Positions 43,344 through 51,826 of a stretch of DNA of 64,000 nt are shown one piece after another. The position numbers were made by a program, and so were the translations under genes. A model generated the notes under the pieces. It saw nothing but the letters and a program-made list of their open reading frames with translations. It made no database searches and was not told the DNA's origin. Within the stretch, counting starts at the first letter, position 1. Every line of letters begins with the position of its first letter. This stretch comes from Neomegalonema perideroedes DSM 15528 (lineage in GTDB: Bacteria > Pseudomonadota > Alphaproteobacteria > Rhodobacterales > Rhodobacteraceae), in the NCBI RefSeq assembly GCF_000374145.1, contig NZ_KB893653.1:630510-694509 (forward strand), given 5' to 3'.

Positions 43344-43427
43344 GGTTCGAACCTCATTCACTCGGATGCGGCGGGGGGCGCCGGGGAGAAATTTCCTCGC
43401 AGGGAGAGAGCGGATCTTCCGGCCTCG

Positions 43428-46379
43428 TCACTGAATGCGGACGGTGAAGCGCGCTTCCGCGCTTTCGCCAGGCCGCAGGCAATGGCTTTCCAAGACCGAA
43501 TCGCCGTCGATGTCGAGAGGCGCGCCGACGTCGCACGCGATGGTCGCGCCCGAAATCTGGCAGGAGCCGCCGCCCGGCGGGGGTTCGCTGACGATATGCG
43601 GAGAACCTTGCAAAAAGGTGAATTCCGGGGCCTCGTCCTCAAGCCGGACGGCGCAAACGGATTGGGCGCCGAGATTTGAAGCCGTCAGGCGCCAGATCAC
43701 GCAGGCCTGAGGCGGAGCGAAGACGCCGCCGGTCGCGAAGGCCGCGTCGGGCGTCCCGTCGCAGTTCATGTCCGGCGCGCCCGCCTTCTCCAGAGTCAGG
43801 GTCGTCGGGCCGATGGTGGTCGTGTCCTGAACGCTGCTGACATAGGGGCCGATCAGCGATTCGGCGACGAGCGTCGCGACGTCGCGGGCGCCTTCAGGCG
43901 CCGAGCAGGGCGCGAAGACCCGCAGCCGCACCAGAGTCCAGTCGCCCGGATGCAGCTCCAGAACCAGCGGGACGCTCATGCCGTTCCAGTAGAGGGAGCG
44001 GGTGATCCAGGATCCGGCGGCCGCGCTGTGGACGGAGTAGGTCGCTCCGCCCGTCATGAACAGCGGGGGCAGATCCTGCATAGGCAGGAATTCGGTCGGC
44101 TCCTGGCCGGCGGGGCCGACCGGAAATTCGATCGCCGAGGCGAAGGCGGTCTGATCCTGCAGCCGGAGCCGGACGGAGATCGGCGTCGTGCCGAGATTCT
44201 CCACCCGGTGCAGATAGGTCGCCACGCCGCAGGGGGCGACCGAGGCGCTGCGGTCGGGCGAGATCTGCAGCGCGTTGAGGGGGTGCAGCAGGTTCAGATC
44301 GATCCGCGCCACGTCCAGCGCCCGCGAGGCGCCGCCCTGAGCCGAGACAAAGAAGCTGAACAGACCCGGCGCGGCGGTCGGAGGGATGGAGATGGAGAGG
44401 TTGAAGCTCGCCGTTCCGCCCGGCGCCGGAAAGACGCCCGGCGCCAGAGGCCCCGCATGCGGCAGCTGCGTCCGGTCATCCGCCGAGACGGTCGTGACGA
44501 CGGTCCAGTCTTCGGGAACGGGGATGGTCATGGTCTCGTCGAGCCAGATCTTCAGCACGCCGTCCTCGCTCACCGAGCCTTCGTTGGCGAGGATCATCGT
44601 CTGATTCACGGTCTCGCCGGGGCGGCCGGTCAAAACGGCGGCGGGGGCGCTGGCGGGATCCTGATTCGCGACGCCGGCGTCGTTGAAGGCGGGGCCGGCG
44701 GTCACGGCGATGTCGAGGCTTCCGAGCCGGATTTCGCCCAGAACCAAATCCGCGGAAGCCGTCATGGCGGCGTTCGAGGCGAGGCGGACCTGAGCCGTCG
44801 CCCGATAGGGGCCCGCGGCGGCGACGACGTCGGAGGGCGTCCGGGCGAAGACCACCACGCGCCGGACGGCGCCGGGCGCGGTCACGCCGAGATCATGCCA
44901 GCCGTCGCCGTCGCTGTCCGAAAGGGGGGTCACGCCGTCGGCGCGATGGAGCGTGAAGAGGGTTCCGGCCGGGAAGTCGGTCGAGTCCACGCGGAAGCGC
45001 AGGAATTCGGCCTCGGTGGAGCCGTTGGCCGCGATCAGCTCGAAGCGCGCCGATTCGCCCACCGAAACCTGAGAAACCAGCTGCTCGCCGTTGAGCGCGC
45101 CGTCGTCGTCGCCGCCGTCGTTGAGGGCGGGATTCGCGTTCGCGCCGGTGTCGGCCAGAGAGACGGCGCGCTCGGGCGGAGCGACGTCGATGGTCGTGTT
45201 CGATTCCAGAACGGCGGTCAATGGGGTGGGAGAGCCCCCGTCGGCGCCGGAGACGAGCGCCGCATTGTGGATTTTCGTCCCGCGCACGTAGCCTGCGGGC
45301 GGAGTCGCGAGGAAGCGGATTCGGATGCTCGCGCCGGGGGCGACGTTTTCGCCGACGCCTCCGAGATACAGGCCCGCGGGATCCTGAGGCAAGCCGTTGG
45401 CGTCCGGATCCGAAAGAGGGCGGACGGGCAGGCCCGGAGGATCGACCTCGACGGAGCCGGGGACGTAGACCCACTGGCCGTTGGGCCGCTCGTCGACGCG
45501 CAGGTCGTGGACGGTGAAGGAGTTGCGATTCGTCACGACGAGGGTGTAGCGGATCTGGTCGTCGGCGAGGCCGGGGCCGTTGGAGATCCATTCCGAAGTC
45601 TTCGTCACCTCCAGCGTAGGCTCCGGCAGGGCGATGATTCGGTCCTGATTGCGGTCGAGGATGCCGGAGGCCGGCGTGACGACGAGGTTGTCCACGCAGT
45701 TCTGGGTGGGCGGCGGCGCCGCCCGCACGTTCAGATAGGCGAAAGTCGAATCGCCTTCGGTCGAGCCGATGGGGACTTCCGCGACCAGAATGAGATTCGC
45801 GCCTTCGTTGCGCTCCAGATGGATGAGGCCGTAGGCGGAGGAAGTGTCTTTGTCGTAGATCAACTCATCGCCGGAATCGACCTGAAGGTCGTAATTGCGG
45901 TCGAGATAGACCTGCATGCGGCCCAGCTGCAGGCTGGCCGCGCCCAGAGGAGGCTCTGAAGCGCCGACGCAGAAATGCGTCGGGGCGTTGCCGGTGTTCT
46001 CAAGCCGATGGACGAAGCGCGCTTCGCCGCCGACGTTGACGGAGCGCGATTGATTGATGCTCAGATGGCCCGCATAGACCGGCTGGACGACCAGAGCCAC
46101 CTCGTTGGTGGTGACGCGCCGCTCTTGGCCGGCGGCGTCCTCATAGACCACCACAGCCTGATTGACGATGCGCGAGCCGCCGTCCGGGGATGGGGAGGCC
46201 CAGTTGCCGACCGGGCCCCAGCCGCCGTTGGATGGGGCGGCCCAGCTCATGGAGCTCCCGCCGCTCGCCTTCTGCGCCTGCGCCTCTGAGGCGTCTGCGG
46301 CGCAGAGCAAAAGCCCTGAGACAAGCGCGCCGGCCAGACCGCGCATGGAGATGGAGGCGAAGAGATTCGGACAGCGCAT
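43428..46379 (-). CDS. secreted DUF11-repeat protein (983 residues)
   Basis: Signal peptide 1-35 (a second in-frame Met at residue 12 is an alternative start). The shared N-terminal module follows (NQAVVVYEDAAGQERRVTTN; RFVHRLENTGNAPTHF; loop DRNYDLQVDSGDE). A DUF11 domain at about 260-390 (LEVTKTSEWISNGPGLADDQ). An Asp-rich LNDGGDDDGALNG block, FPAGTLFTLHRADGVTPLSD and a DSDGDGWHD loop match the 995-residue paralog in order. The Cys-rich last module ends RFTVRIQ. First gene of a transcription unit with the 165-residue gene. No anchor seen, so the protein is exported; function unknown. Confidence 0.83.
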   Translation of the reverse strand: MRCPNLFASISMRGLAGALVSGLLLCAADASEAQAQKASGGSSMSWAAPSNGGWGPVGNWASPSPDGGSRIVNQAVVVYEDAAGQERRVTTNEVALVVQPVYAGHLSINQSRSVNVGGEARFVHRLENTGNAPTHFCVGASEPPLGAASLQLGRMQVYLDRNYDLQVDSGDELIYDKDTSSAYGLIHLERNEGANLILVAEVPIGSTEGDSTFAYLNVRAAPPPTQNCVDNLVVTPASGILDRNQDRIIALPEPTLEVTKTSEWISNGPGLADDQIRYTLVVTNRNSFTVHDLRVDERPNGQWVYVPGSVEVDPPGLPVRPLSDPDANGLPQDPAGLYLGGVGENVAPGASIRIRFLATPPAGYVRGTKIHNAALVSGADGGSPTPLTAVLESNTTIDVAPPERAVSLADTGANANPALNDGGDDDGALNGEQLVSQVSVGESARFELIAANGSTEAEFLRFRVDSTDFPAGTLFTLHRADGVTPLSDSDGDGWHDLGVTAPGAVRRVVVFARTPSDVVAAAGPYRATAQVRLASNAAMTASADLVLGEIRLGSLDIAVTAGPAFNDAGVANQDPASAPAAVLTGRPGETVNQTMILANEGSVSEDGVLKIWLDETMTIPVPEDWTVVTTVSADDRTQLPHAGPLAPGVFPAPGGTASFNLSISIPPTAAPGLFSFFVSAQGGASRALDVARIDLNLLHPLNALQISPDRSASVAPCGVATYLHRVENLGTTPISVRLRLQDQTAFASAIEFPVGPAGQEPTEFLPMQDLPPLFMTGGATYSVHSAAAGSWITRSLYWNGMSVPLVLELHPGDWTLVRLRVFAPCSAPEGARDVATLVAESLIGPYVSSVQDTTTIGPTTLTLEKAGAPDMNCDGTPDAAFATGGVFAPPQACVIWRLTASNLGAQSVCAVRLEDEAPEFTFLQGSPHIVSEPPPGGGSCQISGATIACDVGAPLDIDGDSVLESHCLRPGESAEARFTVRIQ

Positions 46380-46728
46380 ATGGAGACCTTGTCGCCAAGG
46401 ATGATGAAATGCCGGGCGCTCAGGCTCTGGCCCGCCCCCCTCTTGCAGCAGCGTTCACATTGCGTCGGAGGTCTTTCGGGAGGCTTAATTTCTTACGCGG
46501 TTCCGGCCAAGTTTCGGCGGAAAGCGTTAAGCCTGCGGCTCGCCCCGCGCCCGCATCCCGCGGGGGGAGGAGGATTTTCGCCTGATCTTCCGAGGGTTGA
46601 CGCCGGAGGCGGCGAACGGCGGGGCGGGGGCGGTTGACCTGAAGGCTCAGGCGTGGGAGAGGGCTCCGGGTCGCCGCTCCGCTGGCCCGCCCGGGATTTC
46701 GCCCTGAATTCTTGAGAGGATCGCCGCC
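46380..46728. other. intergenic region between the divergent DUF11 cluster and pyrF
   Basis: A 349-bp gap that must contain the promoters of both directions. Mostly GC-rich, with a short AT-richer patch near 46485-46500. I could not identify convincing promoter hexamers or structured RNA. The open frames crossing it are Arg-rich shadows. Confidence 0.45.
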
Positions 46729-47490
46729 ATGCCGCAAGCCGCCGTTTCGCTCCCCGTTTCGTCCGTTCGGCCGATTCCGCCGCGCGACCGCCTGATCGTC
46801 GCGCTGGACGCGCCCGATCTGGAGCGCTCCCGGGCTTTGCGCGGGATCCTCGGCCCGGCGGCGAATTTCTATAAGGTCGGGCTGGGCTCCCTCGCGCAGG
46901 GCGGGCTGGATTTCGCCCGCGAGATCAAGGCCGAAGGCGGAGGCGTCTTCCTCGACATGAAGCTCTTCGACATCGGCGCCACGGTGGAGTCCGCCGTGCG
47001 GAGCCTCGCGCGGAGGATCGGGCCCGATCTCCTGACCGTCCATGCGGATCCTCAGGTGGTGCGGGCCGCCGCCGAAGGCCGAGGGAGCGGGGGAGGCGAA
47101 TCGGCGACGAAGATCCTCGCTGTGACCATCCTGACCAGCCTCGACCGGGCGGATCTCGACGCCATGCTGATTCGCGACGGGGATTTGGAGGATCTGGCGG
47201 TCGAGCGCGCGCTCCGGGCCTTCGCGGCGGGGGCGGACGGGCTGATCGCCTCGCCGCATGAGGCCGCGCGGCTGCGGGCTCTGCCGGAGGCGGCGGGCAA
47301 GCTGATCGTCACGCCGGGGGTGCGCCCGACGGGCTCGGATCATGGCGATCAGAAGCGCGTGGCGACTCCGGCTGCGGCGCTCAAGGCGGGCGCGGATCAT
47401 CTGGTGGTCGGGCGCCCCGTCTGGGCCGCCGCCGACCCGCGCGCCGCCGCCGAGGCGATTCAGGCCGAAATCGCCGAAGCTCTGGGCTGA
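46729..47490 (+). CDS. pyrF: orotidine 5'-phosphate decarboxylase
   Basis: A 253-residue enzyme for the last step of UMP synthesis. Seen: substrate strand LIVALDAPDLERS (about 21-33), FYKVGLGSLAQGG, catalytic LDMKLFDIGATV (the D-x-K-x-x-D core), VTPGVRPTGSDHGDQKRVAT and the phosphate-binding LVVGRPVW. Length is normal. ATG start after GAGAGGA. Confidence 0.95.
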   Translation: MPQAAVSLPVSSVRPIPPRDRLIVALDAPDLERSRALRGILGPAANFYKVGLGSLAQGGLDFAREIKAEGGGVFLDMKLFDIGATVESAVRSLARRIGPDLLTVHADPQVVRAAAEGRGSGGGESATKILAVTILTSLDRADLDAMLIRDGDLEDLAVERALRAFAAGADGLIASPHEAARLRALPEAAGKLIVTPGVRPTGSDHGDQKRVATPAAALKAGADHLVVGRPVWAAADPRAAAEAIQAEIAEALG

Positions 47491-47697
47491 ATCCGCAGGC
47501 GGACCATCCTTCGGCCCCCTCTTCCTCCGAGCCTTGGCGGCCTCTGGCCCGCCGGGGCCGGCGGAGGCGCGCCCGCTCTTGCCGCACCTGCGAAAAGACG
47601 TATATGCTCGGATCTCCGACGCATAAGTCTTTCACCTTCCCCGCGCGCGTGGCCTCAGCCTGTCCGCCGCGGTCAAGAGGGAGCCGACGCCAGCCAG

Positions 47698-48366
47698 ATG
47701 CGCAAGCTTTTCAGCTTTCCTCTCTCGGCGCCTTGCCGCAAGGTCCGCCTCGCGTTGGCGGAGAAGCGTCTGACCTGCGATCTGATCGAGGAGCGCGGTT
47801 GGGAGCGGCGCCCGGATTTCCTCATGCTCAATCCCGCCGCCGAGACTCCGGTTCTGGTCGAATCCTCCGGGCTGGTGGCGGCGGATTCGGCGGCGATTCT
47901 CGAACATCTCGAAGAATCTTATCCTGAGATCCCGCTTTTGCCGGTCGATCCGGCGGGCCGCGCCGAGGCCCGGCGCCTCGCGGCTTGGTTCGACGGGAAA
48001 TTCGCCCGCGAGGTCACCGCGCCTTTGACTTATGAGCGGCTCTTCAAGCGGCTCAAGGGCGAGGGGCCGCCCAATTCGGAGCGTCTGCGGATCGGCTCGG
48101 CCAATCTGCGGCATCATCTGGATTATTTCGGCTGGCTGGCCGACCGCCGCCGCTATCTGGCGGGCGAGGCGCTGAGCTTCGCCGATCTGGCGGGGGCGGC
48201 GCATCTCTCCTGTCTGGATTACCTCGGGGCCGTGCCCTGGAGCCATAACGAAGCCGCCAAGCTCTGGTATATGCGGATCAAATCGCGCCCGAGCTTCCGG
48301 AGTCTGCTCGCCGACGCCCTGCCGGGAATCCCCCCGCAGCCGCGCTACGCCGATCTGGATTTCTGA
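47698..48366 (+). CDS. glutathione S-transferase family protein
   Basis: A 222-residue protein with an N-terminal thioredoxin-like domain starting LFSFPLSAPCRKVRLALAEK (a Ser/Cys-containing S-x-x-C site at residues 8-11), the cis-Pro and glutathione-contact region ETPVLVESSGLVAADSAAIL (about 56-75), and a helical C-terminal domain. The substrate cannot be inferred. Two bases separate its stop from queG, so they may be co-transcribed. Confidence 0.88.
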   Translation: MRKLFSFPLSAPCRKVRLALAEKRLTCDLIEERGWERRPDFLMLNPAAETPVLVESSGLVAADSAAILEHLEESYPEIPLLPVDPAGRAEARRLAAWFDGKFAREVTAPLTYERLFKRLKGEGPPNSERLRIGSANLRHHLDYFGWLADRRRYLAGEALSFADLAGAAHLSCLDYLGAVPWSHNEAAKLWYMRIKSRPSFRSLLADALPGIPPQPRYADLDF

Positions 48367-48368
48367 TC

Positions 48369-49622
48369 ATGGACGCTCTCAGCCCCGCCTTCGCCTGGGA
48401 TCCCGTCGCGCTTGAGGCGCTCAAGACGGAGCTGCGCGGGCGGGCCGAGGCCGAGGGCTTCGCGGATTTCGGAATCTGCGCGCCCGACGCCATTCCCGAG
48501 GCTCCGGAGCGGCTGCGCCGATGGCTGGAGGGGGGGGCTCAGGGCGACATGCTCTGGATGAAGGAGCGGACGGCGCAACGCTCCGATCCGCGCGAACTCT
48601 GGCCGGAGGCGCGCGCGGTGATCATGCTGGCCGAGAATTACGGCCCCGGTCCCGGACATGATCCTCTGAAGGTGCTGAAATCGCCGGAATGCGGCGGCGT
48701 CGCGACCTACGCCCAAGGCGAGGACTACCACGACGTCGTCAAGAAGAAGATCAAGCGCCTCGCGCGCTGGCTGGCCGAAACCACGGGCGAGGCGGTCAAG
48801 GTCTTCGTCGACACGGCTCCGGTGATGGAGAAGCCTCTGGCGGCGGCGGCGGGGCTCGGCTGGCAGGGGAAGCATACGAATCTCGTCAGCCGCAAGGCGG
48901 GCTCATGGACCTTCCTCGCGGCCATCTACACCTCGACGCCTCTGCCGCCCGACGGCCCGTCGAAAGGCTCTTGCGGCAGCTGCCGAAAATGCCTCGATTC
49001 CTGCCCGACCGGCGCTTTTCCCGCCCCTTACCAGCTCGACGCCCGACGTTGCGTCTCCTATCTGACGATCGAGCATAAGGGTCCGATTCCCCATGAGTTC
49101 CGCAAGCCCATCGGAAACCGGATCTACGGCTGCGACGATTGCCTCGCGGTCTGCCCTTGGAACAAATACGCCAAAGCCGCCCATGAGATGGCTTATCGCG
49201 GCGTGATGCTGCAACGCCCGATGCTGGCGCATTTCCTCCAGATCGAGAGCGACGAGGATTTCCGCGAGATCTTCGCCAAATCGCCCATCAAGCGCATCGG
49301 GCGAGGGCGCTTCCTGCGCAACGTGCTGATCGCGGCGGGCAATTCCGGGCTGGAGTCCCTGATTCCCCTCGTCCGCGAACGGCTGGCCGATTCCGATCCC
49401 GTGACGCGGGGCGCGGCGGTCTGGGCTCTGGCGCAGCTTCTGCCGCGCCCGGAGTTCGCGGCTCTGGCGGCGGCGCGCGCGCCCGATCCCGACCCCGAGG
49501 CCGAAGCCGAATGGGGCGCGGCGCTGGAGCGCGATCCGAACGCGCCGGAACGGCCGTGCGGGCGAATCGCGCGACCCGGCGGGATTCGAGACGCCGGATC
49601 TCCGGGATTCTCCGTATCCTGA
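48369..49622 (+). CDS. queG: epoxyqueuosine reductase
   Basis: A 417-residue cobalamin- and iron-sulfur-dependent enzyme that reduces epoxyqueuosine in tRNA to queuosine. The N-terminal B12-binding part is followed by two ferredoxin-type clusters: CGSCRKCLDSCPTGAF (about 197-212) and GCDDCLAVCPWNKYA (about 254-268), then HEAT-like repeats. The last ~35 residues (Asp/Pro/Arg-rich) exceed the usual length of about 350-390 and are probably an unstructured tail. ATG start at 48369, immediately after the GST gene. Confidence 0.94.
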   Translation: MDALSPAFAWDPVALEALKTELRGRAEAEGFADFGICAPDAIPEAPERLRRWLEGGAQGDMLWMKERTAQRSDPRELWPEARAVIMLAENYGPGPGHDPLKVLKSPECGGVATYAQGEDYHDVVKKKIKRLARWLAETTGEAVKVFVDTAPVMEKPLAAAAGLGWQGKHTNLVSRKAGSWTFLAAIYTSTPLPPDGPSKGSCGSCRKCLDSCPTGAFPAPYQLDARRCVSYLTIEHKGPIPHEFRKPIGNRIYGCDDCLAVCPWNKYAKAAHEMAYRGVMLQRPMLAHFLQIESDEDFREIFAKSPIKRIGRGRFLRNVLIAAGNSGLESLIPLVRERLADSDPVTRGAAVWALAQLLPRPEFAALAAARAPDPDPEAEAEWGAALERDPNAPERPCGRIARPGGIRDAGSPGFSVS

Positions 49623-49814
49623 ACGCCTCTCCCGCCGCCTTGCGGGGGTCTGCGCGCGTTTAGCGGTTGCCCTCGCGGGCGCCGCAAGATATGCGCCTGA
49701 CATGATTTCGCCGCGCGCCTGCTCCTTCGCCTTCTTCTCCGCCTCCGGCCTCGCCGGAGGGGCGGAGCCGCGAAGCCTCCGCCGACGCCGCGAAGCCTGC
49801 AAGGAGGCCGGCCC

Positions 49815-50600
49815 GTGACCCGAATCCTCGCCTTTCTCGCCGCGCTCGGCAGGCCCGTGCTGGCGCTTTGCGCCGGAGTGGGGCGGTTTTCGCTCTTCGC
49901 CTTCGGGGCTTTCTGGCGGTTGTTCGCGCCGCCTTGGCATTTGCGCGAATTCTGGCGTCAGGCGCTGAGGATCGGCTATTTCTCGCTGCCGGTGGTGGGC
50001 TTCACGGCGATCTTCACCGGCGCGGCTCTGGCGTTGCAGATCTATATGGGCGGCGCCCGCTTCAACGCCGAGCAGGTGGTCCCCTCCATCGTCGAGATCG
50101 GCATTCTGCGCGAACTCGGCCCGGTTCTCGGCGCCTTGATGGTGGCGGGCCGGGTCTCTGCGGCTCTGGCGGCGGAGATCGGCGCCATGCGGGTCAGCGA
50201 GCAGATCGACGCCCTGCGCACCCTCTCCACCGACCCCATGCGCTATCTGACCGCGCCGCGTCTGGCGGCGGGGATCCTCACCATGCCGCTTTTGATCCTC
50301 GTGGCGGATTCGCTGGGGATCTTCGGCGGCTATCTGGTGGGCGTGCGGCGGCTCGGGTTTCAGCCCGACGCCTATCTTCAGGCGACCATCGCCGCCTTTC
50401 AATGGATAGACGTGGTCTCCGGTCTGGTGAAGGCGGCGGTCTTCGGGGCGGTGATCACGCTGATGGGCTGCTATCACGGCTTCAACGCCGGACGCGGCGC
50501 TCAGGGCGTGGGGCGGGCGGCCACCAATGCGGTGGTCGGGGCTTCGGCGCTGATCCTCGTGACGAATTACGTCCTCACCGAACTTTTCTTCGGATCCTGA
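49815..50600 (+). CDS. mlaE: MlaE-family ABC transporter permease
   Basis: A 261-residue inner-membrane permease of the MCE/Mla phospholipid-transport type. Signatures: PVVGFTAIFTGAALALQIYM (about 55-74), REVGPVL-like RELGPVLGALMVAGRVSAAL (about 98-117), and the EIGAMRVSEQIDALRTL loop. The start is GTG at 49815, behind a perfect AAGGAGG at 7 nt. It lies three bases before the ATPase. The substrate-binding MCE subunit (MlaD) is not in this operon. Confidence 0.92.
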   Translation: MTRILAFLAALGRPVLALCAGVGRFSLFAFGAFWRLFAPPWHLREFWRQALRIGYFSLPVVGFTAIFTGAALALQIYMGGARFNAEQVVPSIVEIGILRELGPVLGALMVAGRVSAALAAEIGAMRVSEQIDALRTLSTDPMRYLTAPRLAAGILTMPLLILVADSLGIFGGYLVGVRRLGFQPDAYLQATIAAFQWIDVVSGLVKAAVFGAVITLMGCYHGFNAGRGAQGVGRAATNAVVGASALILVTNYVLTELFFGS

Positions 50601-50603
50601 GCC

Positions 50604-51401
50604 ATGGCCGAAACATCCCCCCCGAAAGCGGCCCCGAATTCTCCCATGATCGAATGGCGCGACGCGCAAAAACGCTTCGGCGCGAATCATGTGCTGCGCG
50701 GAGTCGATCTTGAGGTGGCGCGGGGCGAATCCTGCGTGGTGATCGGCGGTTCGGGCACGGGCAAATCCGTGCTGATCAAGACGGCGCTCGGGCTGCTCAA
50801 GCCGGACGGCGGCGAGATCCGCATCGACGGGCGGCGGGTGGACCAGCTCTCCGAGGCGGCGCGGGTTCCTCTGATGAACCGCATGGGGGTGTTGTTTCAG
50901 GGCGGCGCGCTCTTCGACAGCCTGAAGGTCTGGGAGAACGTGGCCTTCCGCAAGCTGCGCGGGGCGGGGCGCAAGGCCCTCGCCGAGGCCAAAGAGGCGG
51001 CGATTGAAAAGCTGCGCCGGGTGGGGCTCGGGCCGGATGCGGCGGAGCGCTATCCCGCCGAGCTTTCGGGCGGCATGCAGAAACGCGCGGCGCTCGCGCG
51101 GGCGATGATGGCCGATCCGGAGATTCTCTTCGTGGATGAGCCGACGGCGGGCCTTGACCCGATCATGTCGGGCGTGATCAATCACCTGATCCGTGAGATC
51201 GTGACCGAAAGCGGCGCCACGGCGGTGACGATCACCCATGATCTCAGCACCCTGCGGACGGTGGCGGATAAGGTCGCCATGCTGCATCAGGGCCGGATCA
51301 TCTGGCAGGGCTCGGTCGCCGAGGCGGATGCGGACCCGAACCCCTATTTGCGTCAATTTCTGGCGGGCCGCGCGGAAGGCCCCATCGAGGCGGTGAGATG
51401 A
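50604..51401 (+). CDS. mlaF: MlaF-like ABC transporter ATP-binding protein
   Basis: A 265-residue ATPase with Walker A GGSGTGKSVLIK (about 48-59), GVLFQGGALFDSLKVWENV (Mla-type Q-loop), signature LSGGMQKRAALARAMM and Walker B ILFVDEPTAGLDPI. It pairs with the upstream permease for lipid trafficking between membranes. Its stop overlaps the start of the next membrane-protein gene. Confidence 0.93.
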   Translation: MAETSPPKAAPNSPMIEWRDAQKRFGANHVLRGVDLEVARGESCVVIGGSGTGKSVLIKTALGLLKPDGGEIRIDGRRVDQLSEAARVPLMNRMGVLFQGGALFDSLKVWENVAFRKLRGAGRKALAEAKEAAIEKLRRVGLGPDAAERYPAELSGGMQKRAALARAMMADPEILFVDEPTAGLDPIMSGVINHLIREIVTESGATAVTITHDLSTLRTVADKVAMLHQGRIIWQGSVAEADADPNPYLRQFLAGRAEGPIEAVR

Positions 51402-51826
51402 GGGAAGCGATCGGCGGATTGCTGGAGGCTCTGTCCGGCTACGGGTCGCTCTGGCTGGCGGCGACGGGGCTGGCGGCGATGCTCGCCACGGCGGCGGCGA
51501 GCCTCGGGCTGAACGTGCTGCGTCTGGCCGAAGGCCGCACGGGCGGCGCGCGGTCGGTGGCCTTCCGGGGGATTTTCGGAGCGGGGGCGTTGTTGGCTCT
51601 GGCGCCGGTCGGGGCGAGCTTCGGGGCCAACGTCGCGGTGATTCTGGCGGCTCTGGCGGCGGTGGCGGTGCTGGCGGGGGCGCATGGCTCGGCGGTGCGG
51701 CGCAAGGCCGAGGGCGATCCGGAATTCGCTCAGACCTCCACGATCTTCGACTGGCTGCTGATTTTGGGCCTCGGGGCGGCGATGTTCCTGCTGATCGCGC
51801 CGCGGCTGATGGTCTGGTTGAAGTGA
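51398..51826 (+). CDS. small membrane protein coupled to the Mla-like genes
   Basis: 142 residues with four hydrophobic segments (about 16-38, 56-75, 77-95 and 118-138), rich in Ala, Leu and Gly. No family recognised. The ATG overlaps the mlaF stop (ATGA), and the gene sits in the place where mlaD often follows, but it has no MCE-type motif. Possibly an accessory of the transporter, or an unrelated passenger leading into radA, which starts one base later. Confidence 0.7.
   Translation: MREAIGGLLEALSGYGSLWLAATGLAAMLATAAASLGLNVLRLAEGRTGGARSVAFRGIFGAGALLALAPVGASFGANVAVILAALAAVAVLAGAHGSAVRRKAEGDPEFAQTSTIFDWLLILGLGAAMFLLIAPRLMVWLK

Noticed and set aside
47491-47697. Possible tRNA or small RNA between pyrF and the GST gene
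   Set aside because: No cloverleaf, no T-arm GTTCRANNC and no CCA-type end found on either strand.
48369-49622. Possible frameshift at the 3' end of queG because of the extra ~35 residues
   Set aside because: The tail reads through in a normal high-GC frame and ends before a clear intergenic gap; a disordered extension is a simpler explanation.
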